Source of the DNA: JALCLA01 sp965653565
Lineage (GTDB): Bacteria > Pseudomonadota > Gammaproteobacteria > Xanthomonadales > Xanthomonadaceae
Direction of reading: 5' to 3'
Length of the DNA: 62,148 bases
Assembly: GCA_965653565.1 (NCBI GenBank)
Contig: CBFHAI010000027.1
Span: forward strand, 1-62,148
Shown here: piece after piece, positions 39,643 through 47,539 of the stretch
How positions within the stretch are numbered: position 1 is the stretch's first letter
How the letters are laid out: every line of letters starts with the position of its first letter
The notes under the pieces: model-generated
Database searches by the model: none
Told to the model about the DNA's origin: nothing
What the model saw: only the letters and a program-made list of their open reading frames with translations
Position numbers and translations under genes: made by a program

Positions 39643-41432
39643 CGTTCGCTCTTGGTCAGTTGCAGATGCAAGACATCGAGTTCGGCGCGCATGGCATCGA
39701 CGGTTTCGCGCAGTGATTCGTGCTGCGCGCGCAGGGCCGCGTTCTCGGCTTCGAGCTTGGCGTTCAAGCCCTGGATCGCCGCCAGCGCGACGCCGTCGGC
39801 GTCGACCGTGGCGATGGTCCGGTCGTCGCCGCCGAGGCCGAAGGCGGCGTGGAAATCCTGCGCCATCGGACCGAGGTGCCGCTCGTCGGCAGTGTTCTCG
39901 CCGGCAGTGGCTCGGTAGCTCCATTCGCTGAGCGGCAGTTCCAGCACGCGGGCCAGTACGTCGAGCGGATCGACCGGCGCGAATGCGGTCTTGGCGTGGC
40001 GGTCGCTGACGTTGACGAATTGCTGCGCGCGTGCGACGCCCATCGGCGTGCCGGCGTTGCTGCCCAGCGTCATCAGCAACTGGCCGCCGACGCCCGGCTC
40101 GAGCGCCACGTTGCTGTGCGCACCGTCGCGAAACCAGGCGAACTGGGCGTTGCTGCGCTGATACAGCGTGCTGCTCTGCACGCCGATGCCGTAGCTCTGG
40201 TTGTAGAGATTGAGCATCTGGCGCGTGGCGGCGCCGAAATATTGGCTGGTCTCGTCGCTCAGGCGCACACCGCCGCGCGCGCGGATGGCGAACTGGTTGG
40301 CGCCGGTGGAGACGAAATCGTCTGCGTCCGGCGGCGAATCGGCCCAGATGAAGGTGCCGACATCGCCGCTGGCGCCGGCAGCGTTCGGCACGCCGTCGCA
40401 GCCGGCGCCGGCCGGATCGGCGCCGGTGCCGGCCGGCGGCCGCACCTTGGCGTTGCTGCCGCCGGCCCAGCTGTTGCCCGCCCCGGCGCAGACGCTGTCG
40501 CCGATCGCGACGGCGGCCGCGCCCAGCGCGGTGCTGCTGTCGCCGCCGATCGCCAGGCTCTCGTTGCCGGCCGCCGTGTTGCGGTAGCCCTGCGCGACGG
40601 AACCGTGGCCGCTGGCTGTGCTCAGGAAGCCCGACAGCACCAGGCTGCCACGGCCGCTGGCGCGGCTCATCTCGCTTCCCAGCACGGTCGCGGACGAGGC
40701 ATTGTCGAGCGCGCCGGACAGATCGCCGGCGACGTTGCCGTAGCCGCCGAGCACCAGGCCCAGGTGATCGCTGACCTGGTTGCGCGTTTCACCGGCGCCT
40801 GGCGGCGGCACGAAATCGAGCGGGAAGGCGGCGCCCAGCATCATCGCGCCGGTCACGCCGGGCGACACCACGTTGCCGGGCCCGCCGAGCACCACGTTGG
40901 ACAGCGCGACATCGAGGCCGGGATATTCGCGCGACTCGAAGCGCGCCACCTGCACGTTGTCGACGCGCAGTTCCAGCGGCTGCGCGTCGCTGGTGCCGAG
41001 GAAATCGATGGCCGGATTGGTGAGCGCATTGCCGCCCAGCATCCAGGCCGCGGGACAGGCCGCGCCGCCCTTGAGCGCGACCGCCATGCGGCCGCCGAGC
41101 GGCGTGTAGTCGGTCTCGCCGTCGGCCTTCGCCGCTACTTCCAGCCAGCCCTGCGCGTGCGGTGGCAGCGCGCCGAAGTCGGCATCGACCGCGAAGCGGC
41201 CGGCGCTGACCGGCACCTCGAGCAGTTCGAGCGGGCCGCCGAGCGGCACGGCATCGTGCGGCGTGGCGTATAGCGTCAGCCGCAGCGCATAGCGGCCTTC
41301 GGCCGGCGCCGGGCCATCGTCGAGCTGGCCGCGGAAAACGAAGGACTCGGCCCGCGCGTCGGCACTGAAGGCGAACACGAGCGCGGCGGCGGACACGGCG
41401 GCGATGACGGCGGCGGACGGGCGCAGGAGCAT
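39639..41432 (-). CDS. Secreted YadA-head-like protein with C-terminal Peptidase_S74 chaperone domain
   Basis: 597 residues. ATG 41432 gives a signal peptide (AAVIAAVSAAALVFAFSADA). The first ~180 residues are a beta domain. Residues ~230-320 show S-x-A-x-G-x-x-S repeats (SRASGRGSLVLSG, STASGHGSVAQGYRNTAAGN, ALGAAAVAIGDSV), as in trimeric autotransporter heads. The C-terminus from ~470 is Peptidase_S74-like (VSDRHAKTAFAPVDPLDVLA, HLGPMAQDFHAAFGLG), ending in a coiled coil (NAKLEAENAALRAQHESLR). S74 domains trimerise phage tail spikes and then cut themselves off. A signal-peptide version suggests a surface trimer. It heads a four-gene minus-strand operon and lacks the F-x-x-G-F-E tag. Confidence 0.85.
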   Translation of the reverse strand: MLLRPSAAVIAAVSAAALVFAFSADARAESFVFRGQLDDGPAPAEGRYALRLTLYATPHDAVPLGGPLELLEVPVSAGRFAVDADFGALPPHAQGWLEVAAKADGETDYTPLGGRMAVALKGGAACPAAWMLGGNALTNPAIDFLGTSDAQPLELRVDNVQVARFESREYPGLDVALSNVVLGGPGNVVSPGVTGAMMLGAAFPLDFVPPPGAGETRNQVSDHLGLVLGGYGNVAGDLSGALDNASSATVLGSEMSRASGRGSLVLSGFLSTASGHGSVAQGYRNTAAGNESLAIGGDSSTALGAAAVAIGDSVCAGAGNSWAGGSNAKVRPPAGTGADPAGAGCDGVPNAAGASGDVGTFIWADSPPDADDFVSTGANQFAIRARGGVRLSDETSQYFGAATRQMLNLYNQSYGIGVQSSTLYQRSNAQFAWFRDGAHSNVALEPGVGGQLLMTLGSNAGTPMGVARAQQFVNVSDRHAKTAFAPVDPLDVLARVLELPLSEWSYRATAGENTADERHLGPMAQDFHAAFGLGGDDRTIATVDADGVALAAIQGLNAKLEAENAALRAQHESLRETVDAMRAELDVLHLQLTKSER

Positions 41433-41483
41433 GGGCGTGGTCTCGGGCAGGAGAGCGGGGCGCCGACACAACGCAAAGCCGGC

Positions 41484-41531
41484 GCAAATCGCGCCAGCGT
41501 TATCACCGACCGCGGACGAGGCGCGATTTGC
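41484..41531. promoter_or_regulatory. Inverted repeat in the divergent promoter region
   Basis: GCAAATCGCGCC and GGCGCGATTTGC are perfect 12-bp arms separated by 24 bp. They lie between the divergent starts at 41432 (S74 operon) and 41577 (beta-helix gene). The arrangement suits a dimeric regulator bound at two half-sites and acting on both directions. Confidence 0.5.
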
Positions 41532-41576
41532 CACGACTTGCCGTTGTCGCGGGCGCCTCCGCTCCGGAAACCCGCC

Positions 41577-44078
41577 ATGCAACGTACAGATCGCCTCTCG
41601 CCGTGGGCCGCGCGCTCCCTGTCACTCGTCTTGCTGCTGCTGGGGCTCGCCCAGCCAATGGCGGCGCGGGCCGACACCGTCTGCGTCAATACGGTGGCCG
41701 AATTCGTCGACGCCTACGAACAGGCCGTCGAGCAGGAACAGACCATCAACGTGGTCACCGGCGTCTATCTTTTCGCGGACGATCCCGGCGCCGTCGGATC
41801 GCTGCGGCACGATCTGGCGATCGTCGGCGGCTGGAACGCGAACTGCTCCGCGCGCCAGCCCGATCCGCGCCTCACCGTGTTCCGCGGCGCGACCGACATT
41901 TTCGATCTGGTCAGCCGCGAATCGATCCGCATCGATTCGATCGCCTTCATCGACAGCGGCCGCGTCGCGCTGCGCGCGCGCGCCAGCACCACCACCGGCG
42001 GCGACAAGACCATCCGGCTCGAGCGGGTCTGGTTCCAGAACGTCTGCGCCGGCGACGGCCGCTGCGGCAATGCGACGGACGAGCCGGTGTTGCTGCGCGC
42101 CAGCCGGGTACAACTGTCGCAAGTGGTGGTCACCGACAATCGCGCGGCCGGCTGCGGCGTGCTGGTCGACAGCTACGATCTGCACGAAGTGAGCGTGGCC
42201 TTCTCGCTGTTCACCGCCAACGACAGCCGCGGACTGTGCATCCGGGCCTGGGGTCCCGAAGGCACCGACGATTACACGCTGCGCGTCGAAAACAGCATCT
42301 TCTGGAACAACGCGCAGGACGATCTGCTGACCCGCGGCTCGCCTTTCATCACGCTGCGCAACAACATCTACCAGTCGCTCGATCTGTCGCCCGGCGCCGA
42401 CACGCTGCCGGTGCAGACGCTCGGCGTCGATCCGCAATTCCAGAATGCGGCGAGCCGCGATTTCCGCCTGCAGTCGAACTCACCGGCGATCAACAGCGGC
42501 CGCCTGGGGTCGATCTTCGTGATGCCCGAGCAGGATCTCGACGGCGGCGCGCGCGTTATCGGCCCGGCGCCCGATCGCGGGCCGTTCGAATCGAGTTCGG
42601 CGGAAAGTACCTTCCAGGTCACCAATACCGTCGACACACTGAGCCCGGTGGTGACCGGCTCGCTGCGCTGGGCGATCGAACAGGCCAATGCGACGCCGGG
42701 GCTGGATCGCATCCGCTTCGCGCTGCCGAGCTGTCCGCAGATCATCGAACTCAATGCGCCGCTGCCGGACATCACCGACGGCGTCTTCATCGACGGCTAT
42801 TCGCAGGCCGGCAGCGCGCGCAACGAATCGGTGCGCGGCTTCACGCCGACCCTCTGCGTGGCGCTGCGCGACTCGGCGCTGGCGCTCGATCATGCGCTGC
42901 GCATCCCGGCCGAGGCCGGCGACGAGACTTTCGTGTGGGTCAGCGGCCTGGCGTTCGGCGGCTTCGACGTCGCCGCCGTGCGCATCGCGGCCGGCTCCAA
43001 CTCGTGGATCTTCGGCAACCGTTTCGGCGGCAGCCTCGGTGCGACCGCGCTCGGCAACAACGCGGTCAACGTGCGCCTCGGCGGCACCAGCCACGACAAC
43101 CTGGTCGGTGGCCTGGAATTGTCGCAGCGCAATCTGATCGGCTCGGCCTATGTCGCCGGCGTCGAGATTCTCGACAACGGCTCGGGCGCCGAGGGCTACG
43201 ACAACACCGTGCGCAACAATCTGATCGGTCTGGACGCCAACGGTCAGGATGCCGCGCCCAATGCGCTCGGCGTGCGCGTGCGCACCGCCATCAACACCGT
43301 CGAGGACAACTACATCTCGGGCAACCAGGGCGACGGCATCCTGATCGAAGGACCGCTCGCCTACAGCAACCAGATCCGCGACAACGTCATCGGCCGCAAG
43401 ACCTTCGACTTCTGCCTGCCGCCGTGCACGCCCGATTACGCGCTCGGCAACGCCGGCGCCGGCGTGCGCCAGACCGGCAGCGGCTACGACAACTGGATCC
43501 GCTTCAATCGCATCGCCTACAACGGCGGCGCCGGCGTGCGGATCGAAGGCGGCCACGGCCACGCGCTGCTGCACAACTCGATCAGTGCGAACGAGGCGCT
43601 CGGCATCGACCTCGGCACGGCCGGCGTCAATCCGGTCTACAACAGCGGCCTGGCGGTGACGGCGACTTACGCCAACCGCGGCATCAATGCGCCGACGCTG
43701 ACGGCGGCGAGCGGCAGCGGCGAGGGCGGCCGCGTCGCCGGCCAGATCGCGGCGCGCAACGGCGCGTATCGAGTGCAGTTCTTCCGCAATGCCGGTTGCG
43801 ACGCCAGCGGCCGCGGCGAAGGCCTCGAACCGCTCAACATCGAACCGGTGACGATCGCCAACGCGCCGGTCGGCGGCAACGGCAGTGCCAGTTTCGATTT
43901 CGAGCTGCCGGCCGATGTCGGGTTCGACGGCGCGGTGCTGGCCGCGGTGCTGATCGACGACGATCAGAACGCGTCCGAGTTTTCCGCCTGCCGTGCCTAC
44001 GAAACGATCGCCTGCCGCGAGATCTTCAGGGACGGGCTGGAGGACAACCCGCCGCCGGCGCTGTGCACGCCGCCGTAG
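41577..44078 (+). CDS. Secreted right-handed beta-helix protein with variant tag
   Basis: 833 residues. The signal peptide (SLSLVLLLLGLAQPMAARA) is followed by a first beta-helix (residues ~30-330, with NIYQSLDLSPGADTLPVQ near its end) and a second CSLREA-like beta-helix (GSLRWAIEQANATPGLDRI, GVFIDGYSQAGSARN, NLIGLDANGQDAAPNALGV, YISGNQGDGILIEG). A C-terminal strand region (GGNGSASFDFELPADVGF) precedes IFRDGLE, the variant tag, here followed by 11 more residues (DNPPPALCTPP). The last 53 bp overlap the 3' end of the kinase gene on the opposite strand. Probably an extracellular or surface carbohydrate-binding or adhesive protein. Confidence 0.83.
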   Translation: MQRTDRLSPWAARSLSLVLLLLGLAQPMAARADTVCVNTVAEFVDAYEQAVEQEQTINVVTGVYLFADDPGAVGSLRHDLAIVGGWNANCSARQPDPRLTVFRGATDIFDLVSRESIRIDSIAFIDSGRVALRARASTTTGGDKTIRLERVWFQNVCAGDGRCGNATDEPVLLRASRVQLSQVVVTDNRAAGCGVLVDSYDLHEVSVAFSLFTANDSRGLCIRAWGPEGTDDYTLRVENSIFWNNAQDDLLTRGSPFITLRNNIYQSLDLSPGADTLPVQTLGVDPQFQNAASRDFRLQSNSPAINSGRLGSIFVMPEQDLDGGARVIGPAPDRGPFESSSAESTFQVTNTVDTLSPVVTGSLRWAIEQANATPGLDRIRFALPSCPQIIELNAPLPDITDGVFIDGYSQAGSARNESVRGFTPTLCVALRDSALALDHALRIPAEAGDETFVWVSGLAFGGFDVAAVRIAAGSNSWIFGNRFGGSLGATALGNNAVNVRLGGTSHDNLVGGLELSQRNLIGSAYVAGVEILDNGSGAEGYDNTVRNNLIGLDANGQDAAPNALGVRVRTAINTVEDNYISGNQGDGILIEGPLAYSNQIRDNVIGRKTFDFCLPPCTPDYALGNAGAGVRQTGSGYDNWIRFNRIAYNGGAGVRIEGGHGHALLHNSISANEALGIDLGTAGVNPVYNSGLAVTATYANRGINAPTLTAASGSGEGGRVAGQIAARNGAYRVQFFRNAGCDASGRGEGLEPLNIEPVTIANAPVGGNGSASFDFELPADVGFDGAVLAAVLIDDDQNASEFSACRAYETIACREIFRDGLEDNPPPALCTPP

Positions 44079-46683
44079 CCGCCAGCACGCGCGGATGCGT
44101 CGCGCCGAACAGCGCGGTGAGCGCGTCGATCTCGCGCTGGCGCCAAGTGCCAGCGGCGGCGTCGCCGCGGCGCAGTGCGGCGCGCGCGCGCAGGCCGAGC
44201 GCTTCGGCGTAGGCGTTGCTGCGCTGGTGGCCGTCGGCTTCCAGGGCAGCCAGCGCGGCGTCGATCGCGTCGATGTCGCCGCTGCCGTCCAGCGCGGCGA
44301 GCGCGGATTGCGCCAGCCGGTATTCCGGCAAACGGCTGTCGCTCGCCCGGAAACCTTGCATCGCTTCGCCGAACGCCGCGTGCGCTTCGTCCGCGCGGCC
44401 CGCATCCGACAGCGCCAAGCCCAATTCGAGCGCCGAGATCGCGCCGTCGGGATGACCGATTTCGGCGTAGATACCGCGCGCCCGCGTCGCCAGCGCGATG
44501 GCTTCGTCGGTGCGTCCGTCGAAGCGCGCCAGCCGGGCCTGCACGGCGACGATGCTGGCCAGGATCGGATGCGCGCCGTGCAAGGTCCGTTCGGCGATCT
44601 CCTGCGCCGCGGTCATCTCGGCCTGCGCCTTGGCATAGTCGCCCAGCCCCATCAGCGCGGTGCCGCGGCCGTTGCGCAGCCAGGCCAGGCGCGATTCGGG
44701 CGCCTTCGGATCGAGCGCGAGCAGGCGCGCCGCTTCGGCGTAGGCGTGTTCGGCGTCGGCGTAGCGGTCGCGGCGCAGGGCGACCGCGCCGAGATTGTTC
44801 CAGTCCACCGCCAGGCGCGGATCGTCGTTGCCGACCAGTGCGCGGCGATCTTCGAGGATGGCGCGATATTCCGCTTCGGCGGCGGCCAGATCGCCGCGAA
44901 ACGTGGCGAGCTTGGCCAGCGTGGTGCGCACCGCGATACGCGGCAGCGCGGCGTCGGGGCCGGCACCGTCGAGCAGCGCGAAGGCTTCGTCGGCCGCCCG
45001 CCGCGACTCGTCGAGGCGGCCGCGGTTCTCGTAGAAGATCGCCGACTGGTGCAGCGCTTCGGCCAGCGCGATGCGCGGCGGCGGCGTAAAACCGCGCAAC
45101 TGCGCGATGCTGGCTTCGGTCAGCGCCAGCGCTTCGTCGCGGGCACCGAGCGCTGACAATGCCTCGGCCACCGCGACGCGCAGTTCGGCCTGCGACTCGG
45201 GCGTCGCCGCCAGCTCGCGATCGATGCGCGCCGCCGCTTCGCGCAGCAAGTCGGTGGCGCTCATCTCGGCGCCGCCGCGGGTGAATTCCGGATTGCCGGT
45301 GCGGAACAGCGCGACCGCGAAATCCTTCACCTGCTCGGCGCGCTGCGCCTGCCTCTGCGCATGTTCGCGCTGCACTTCCGCCTCGGCCGCGTGGCGGCGC
45401 GCGAGTTCGCCCTGCCACAGCGCGATGCCCAAACCGCCGAGCAGCGAGACCAGCGCCAGCACCGCGGCGACGGCACCGGCCTTGTTGCGCTGGACGAACT
45501 TGCGCAGCCGGTAGCCGGCGCTGTCGCCGCGCGCGGCGATCGGACGGCCATCGAGATACAGCCGCAGATCGCTCGCCATCGCGGCGGCCGAGGCGTAGCG
45601 GCGTTCCGGTTCGCGCCGCAATGCGGCCAGCACGATGCGATCCAGATCGCCATCGATCTGCCGCGCGAAGCGCTCGCGTTCGCCACCGCGCACGCCGTAG
45701 GCGCGCTCGGCCTGCGGCTTGCCGGCGTGGCGCAGTGCGCGGCTGGGCGGTTCGGCGACTTCCTGCGAGGCGGCTTCGAGCACGGCGTCCGACACGCTGC
45801 CGCGGCGCGGACGCGGCAGCCCGCCGGTCAGCAGTTCGAACAACAGCACGCCGAGCGCGTAGACATCGGTGGCGGTGCTGATCGGTTCGCCCAGCAGCTG
45901 CTCGGGCGCGGCATAGGCCGGCGACATCACGCGCAGGCCGGCCAGGGTCTGGGTGTCCTGCTCGTGCGCACTGAGCAGCTTGGCGATGCCGAAATCGAGC
46001 AGGCGCGGCTCGCCGCGCGCATCGACCATCACGTTCGACGGTTTCAGATCGCGATGCACCACCAGCCGTTCCTGCGCATAGGCCACCGCTTCGCAGACGC
46101 GCTGCATCAGCGCCACCCGTTCGCGCACGCCGAGCGCGTGCGCGGCGGCGTGCGCGGTGATCGGTGCGCCGTCGATGTATTCCATCGCGAAATAGGGCCG
46201 GCCGCTGGCGTCGACGCCGCCGTCGAGCAGGCGCGCGATCAGCGGGTGTTCGAGCGAGGCCAGGATGCGCCGCTCCTGCGCGAAACGGCGCAGCAACTCG
46301 TCGCTGTCCATGCCGCGCTTGAGCCGCTTGAGCGCGGCCTGCTGCACGAAACCGGCATCGTCGCGTTCGGCCAGCAGCACTTCGCCCATGCCGCCGCGGC
46401 CGAGCCGCGCCAGGATGCGCCAATGGCCGATGCGGTGGCCGATGAGATCGCTTTCGTCGGCCTCGGCGAGCGTCGCCAGCACCTCGGGCGCGAGTTTGGC
46501 CGCGCCCTGTTCGAGCACGCCGTCGGGCCGCGTGGCGGCGCTCAGCAGTTCGCGCAGGTCGGCGGCGAACACGGCGTCGCCCTGCGCCAGGCGCTCGAGT
46601 TCCGCGCTGCGCTCGGCCGGTTCGATATCGAGCAGACGATCGAGCGCCGCCGACAACCGCTGCCAGCGCTGCGAGCCGCTCAC
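44026..46683 (-). CDS. Membrane Ser/Thr protein kinase with C-terminal TPR-like repeats
   Basis: 885 residues. The Hanks-type kinase spans ~85-360: Gly-rich loop LGRGGMGEVLL, Lys119 (QAALKRLKR), HRDLKPSN with catalytic Asp212, and DFG Asp230 (LLDFGIAKLL). One transmembrane helix lies near 405-425 (VAAVLALVSLLGGLGIALW). The remainder is TPR-like (RRDRYADAEHAYAEAARLLA, GLGDYAKAQAEMTAAQEIAE). Kinases of this form are often encoded with a TIGR02999-type ECF sigma factor. The start is GTG at 46683, overlapping the sigma stop (GTGA). The last 53 bp overlap the beta-helix gene running the other way. Its substrate may be the sigma factor, but this is inference. Confidence 0.93.
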   Translation of the reverse strand: MSGSQRWQRLSAALDRLLDIEPAERSAELERLAQGDAVFAADLRELLSAATRPDGVLEQGAAKLAPEVLATLAEADESDLIGHRIGHWRILARLGRGGMGEVLLAERDDAGFVQQAALKRLKRGMDSDELLRRFAQERRILASLEHPLIARLLDGGVDASGRPYFAMEYIDGAPITAHAAAHALGVRERVALMQRVCEAVAYAQERLVVHRDLKPSNVMVDARGEPRLLDFGIAKLLSAHEQDTQTLAGLRVMSPAYAAPEQLLGEPISTATDVYALGVLLFELLTGGLPRPRRGSVSDAVLEAASQEVAEPPSRALRHAGKPQAERAYGVRGGERERFARQIDGDLDRIVLAALRREPERRYASAAAMASDLRLYLDGRPIAARGDSAGYRLRKFVQRNKAGAVAAVLALVSLLGGLGIALWQGELARRHAAEAEVQREHAQRQAQRAEQVKDFAVALFRTGNPEFTRGGAEMSATDLLREAAARIDRELAATPESQAELRVAVAEALSALGARDEALALTEASIAQLRGFTPPPRIALAEALHQSAIFYENRGRLDESRRAADEAFALLDGAGPDAALPRIAVRTTLAKLATFRGDLAAAEAEYRAILEDRRALVGNDDPRLAVDWNNLGAVALRRDRYADAEHAYAEAARLLALDPKAPESRLAWLRNGRGTALMGLGDYAKAQAEMTAAQEIAERTLHGAHPILASIVAVQARLARFDGRTDEAIALATRARGIYAEIGHPDGAISALELGLALSDAGRADEAHAAFGEAMQGFRASDSRLPEYRLAQSALAALDGSGDIDAIDAALAALEADGHQRSNAYAEALGLRARAALRRGDAAAGTWRQREIDALTALFGATHPRVLAATAACTAPAAGCPPARP

Positions 46684-47249
46684 GACGCGGCCTGCAGCAA
46701 TTCGCGGTAGAGAAAGGCGCGCGCCTTGGTCCAGTTGCGCTTGAGGGTGCGCTCCGACAGCCCCGTCACTTCGGCCAGTTCCTCGAACTTCAGCCCGCCG
46801 AAGAACCGCAGTTCGACGAACTGCGCCAGGTCCGGATCGACCGCGCCCAGTTGCTGCAGCGCCGCGTCGACCATCAGCAATTGTTCGTCGTGACCGCCGG
46901 CCGCCACGCCGATCGCCGAATCGAACGAGATCGGCTGGATGCCCGCGCCGCGCTTGTCGGCCAGGCGGCTGCGGGCGTGGTCGACCACGATCTGCCGCAT
47001 CGCGCGCGCCGCCACCGCGAAGAAATGCTGGCGATCGTTCAATGCCAGGCCGTTGTGCGCCAGCCGCAGATAGACCTCGTGCACCAGCGAGGTGGCGTGC
47101 TCGGGTCCGCCGTTGGCGGCGCGCAACTGGCGCTGCGCGAGACGGTGCAGGTCGCCGTAGACGCGCTCGAACAAGCGCGCCTCGGAATGCTTGTCGCCGC
47201 CGCGCGCCGCGGCGATCAACATCGTGGTGTCAGCGGCGTCGTCGGTCAC
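46680..47249 (-). CDS. ECF RNA polymerase sigma factor, TIGR02999-like
   Basis: 189 residues. Region 2 is LIAAARGGDKHSEARLFERV with RLAQRQLRAANGGPEHATS, LVHEVYLRL and RAMRQIVVDHARSRLADKRG; region 4 is VDPDLAQFVELRFFGGLKFE, ELAEVTGLSERTLKRNWTKA. This wording is characteristic of the ECF group paired with Ser/Thr kinases. GTG 47249 was chosen; ATG 47222 is an alternative, and neither has a good ribosome binding site. The gene overlaps the kinase start and has no anti-sigma factor beside it, so regulation by phosphorylation is plausible. It faces a divergent tagged beta-helix gene across a 290-bp gap with repeated GGTCCGG sites. Confidence 0.9.
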   Translation of the reverse strand: MTDDAADTTMLIAAARGGDKHSEARLFERVYGDLHRLAQRQLRAANGGPEHATSLVHEVYLRLAHNGLALNDRQHFFAVAARAMRQIVVDHARSRLADKRGAGIQPISFDSAIGVAAGGHDEQLLMVDAALQQLGAVDPDLAQFVELRFFGGLKFEELAEVTGLSERTLKRNWTKARAFLYRELLQAAS

Positions 47250-47268
47250 GGGCAGGGCTCGCGAGGGG

Positions 47269-47377
47269 TCGGTCCGGCCCCACGAAAAACTACCATACCG
47301 GTCCGGCGTGGCGGGTCGCGCCTCCGTTTCTGTCGGTGTTCGAGATCGTCGACCGGTCCGGTGTGGCGGCCGCGCGT
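47269..47377. promoter_or_regulatory. Three GGTCCGG-centred sites upstream of sigma and beta-helix genes
   Basis: GGTCCGG begins at 47271, 47300 and 47355. The last two sit in longer direct repeats, ACCGGTCCGGCGTGGCGG (47297-) and ACCGGTCCGGTGTGGCGG (47352-), with one mismatch in 18 bp and 55 bp apart. CCGG-T-CCGG is itself an inverted repeat. They fill the divergent gap between the sigma gene (47249) and the beta-helix gene (47540) and may be regulator sites. Confidence 0.45.
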
Positions 47378-47539
47378 GAGCACTCGGTAACCGCGGACGC
47401 TGAGCTGGGCACAAGCCATTGGCAAACGAGGAAATAATGTTGGCGTAAGACCGGCGCAAGGTGCCTGTCATGCAGTCGGGGACGGGGGCGCCGAGAGTGC
47501 GTCCCACGCCGCAGTCCGCGGCTTCCCCGAGCTGCGTCC

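Noticed and set aside
39639..41432. S74 gene as part of a prophage
   Set aside because: No capsid, portal, integrase, lysis or other tail genes lie nearby, and the protein has a signal peptide.
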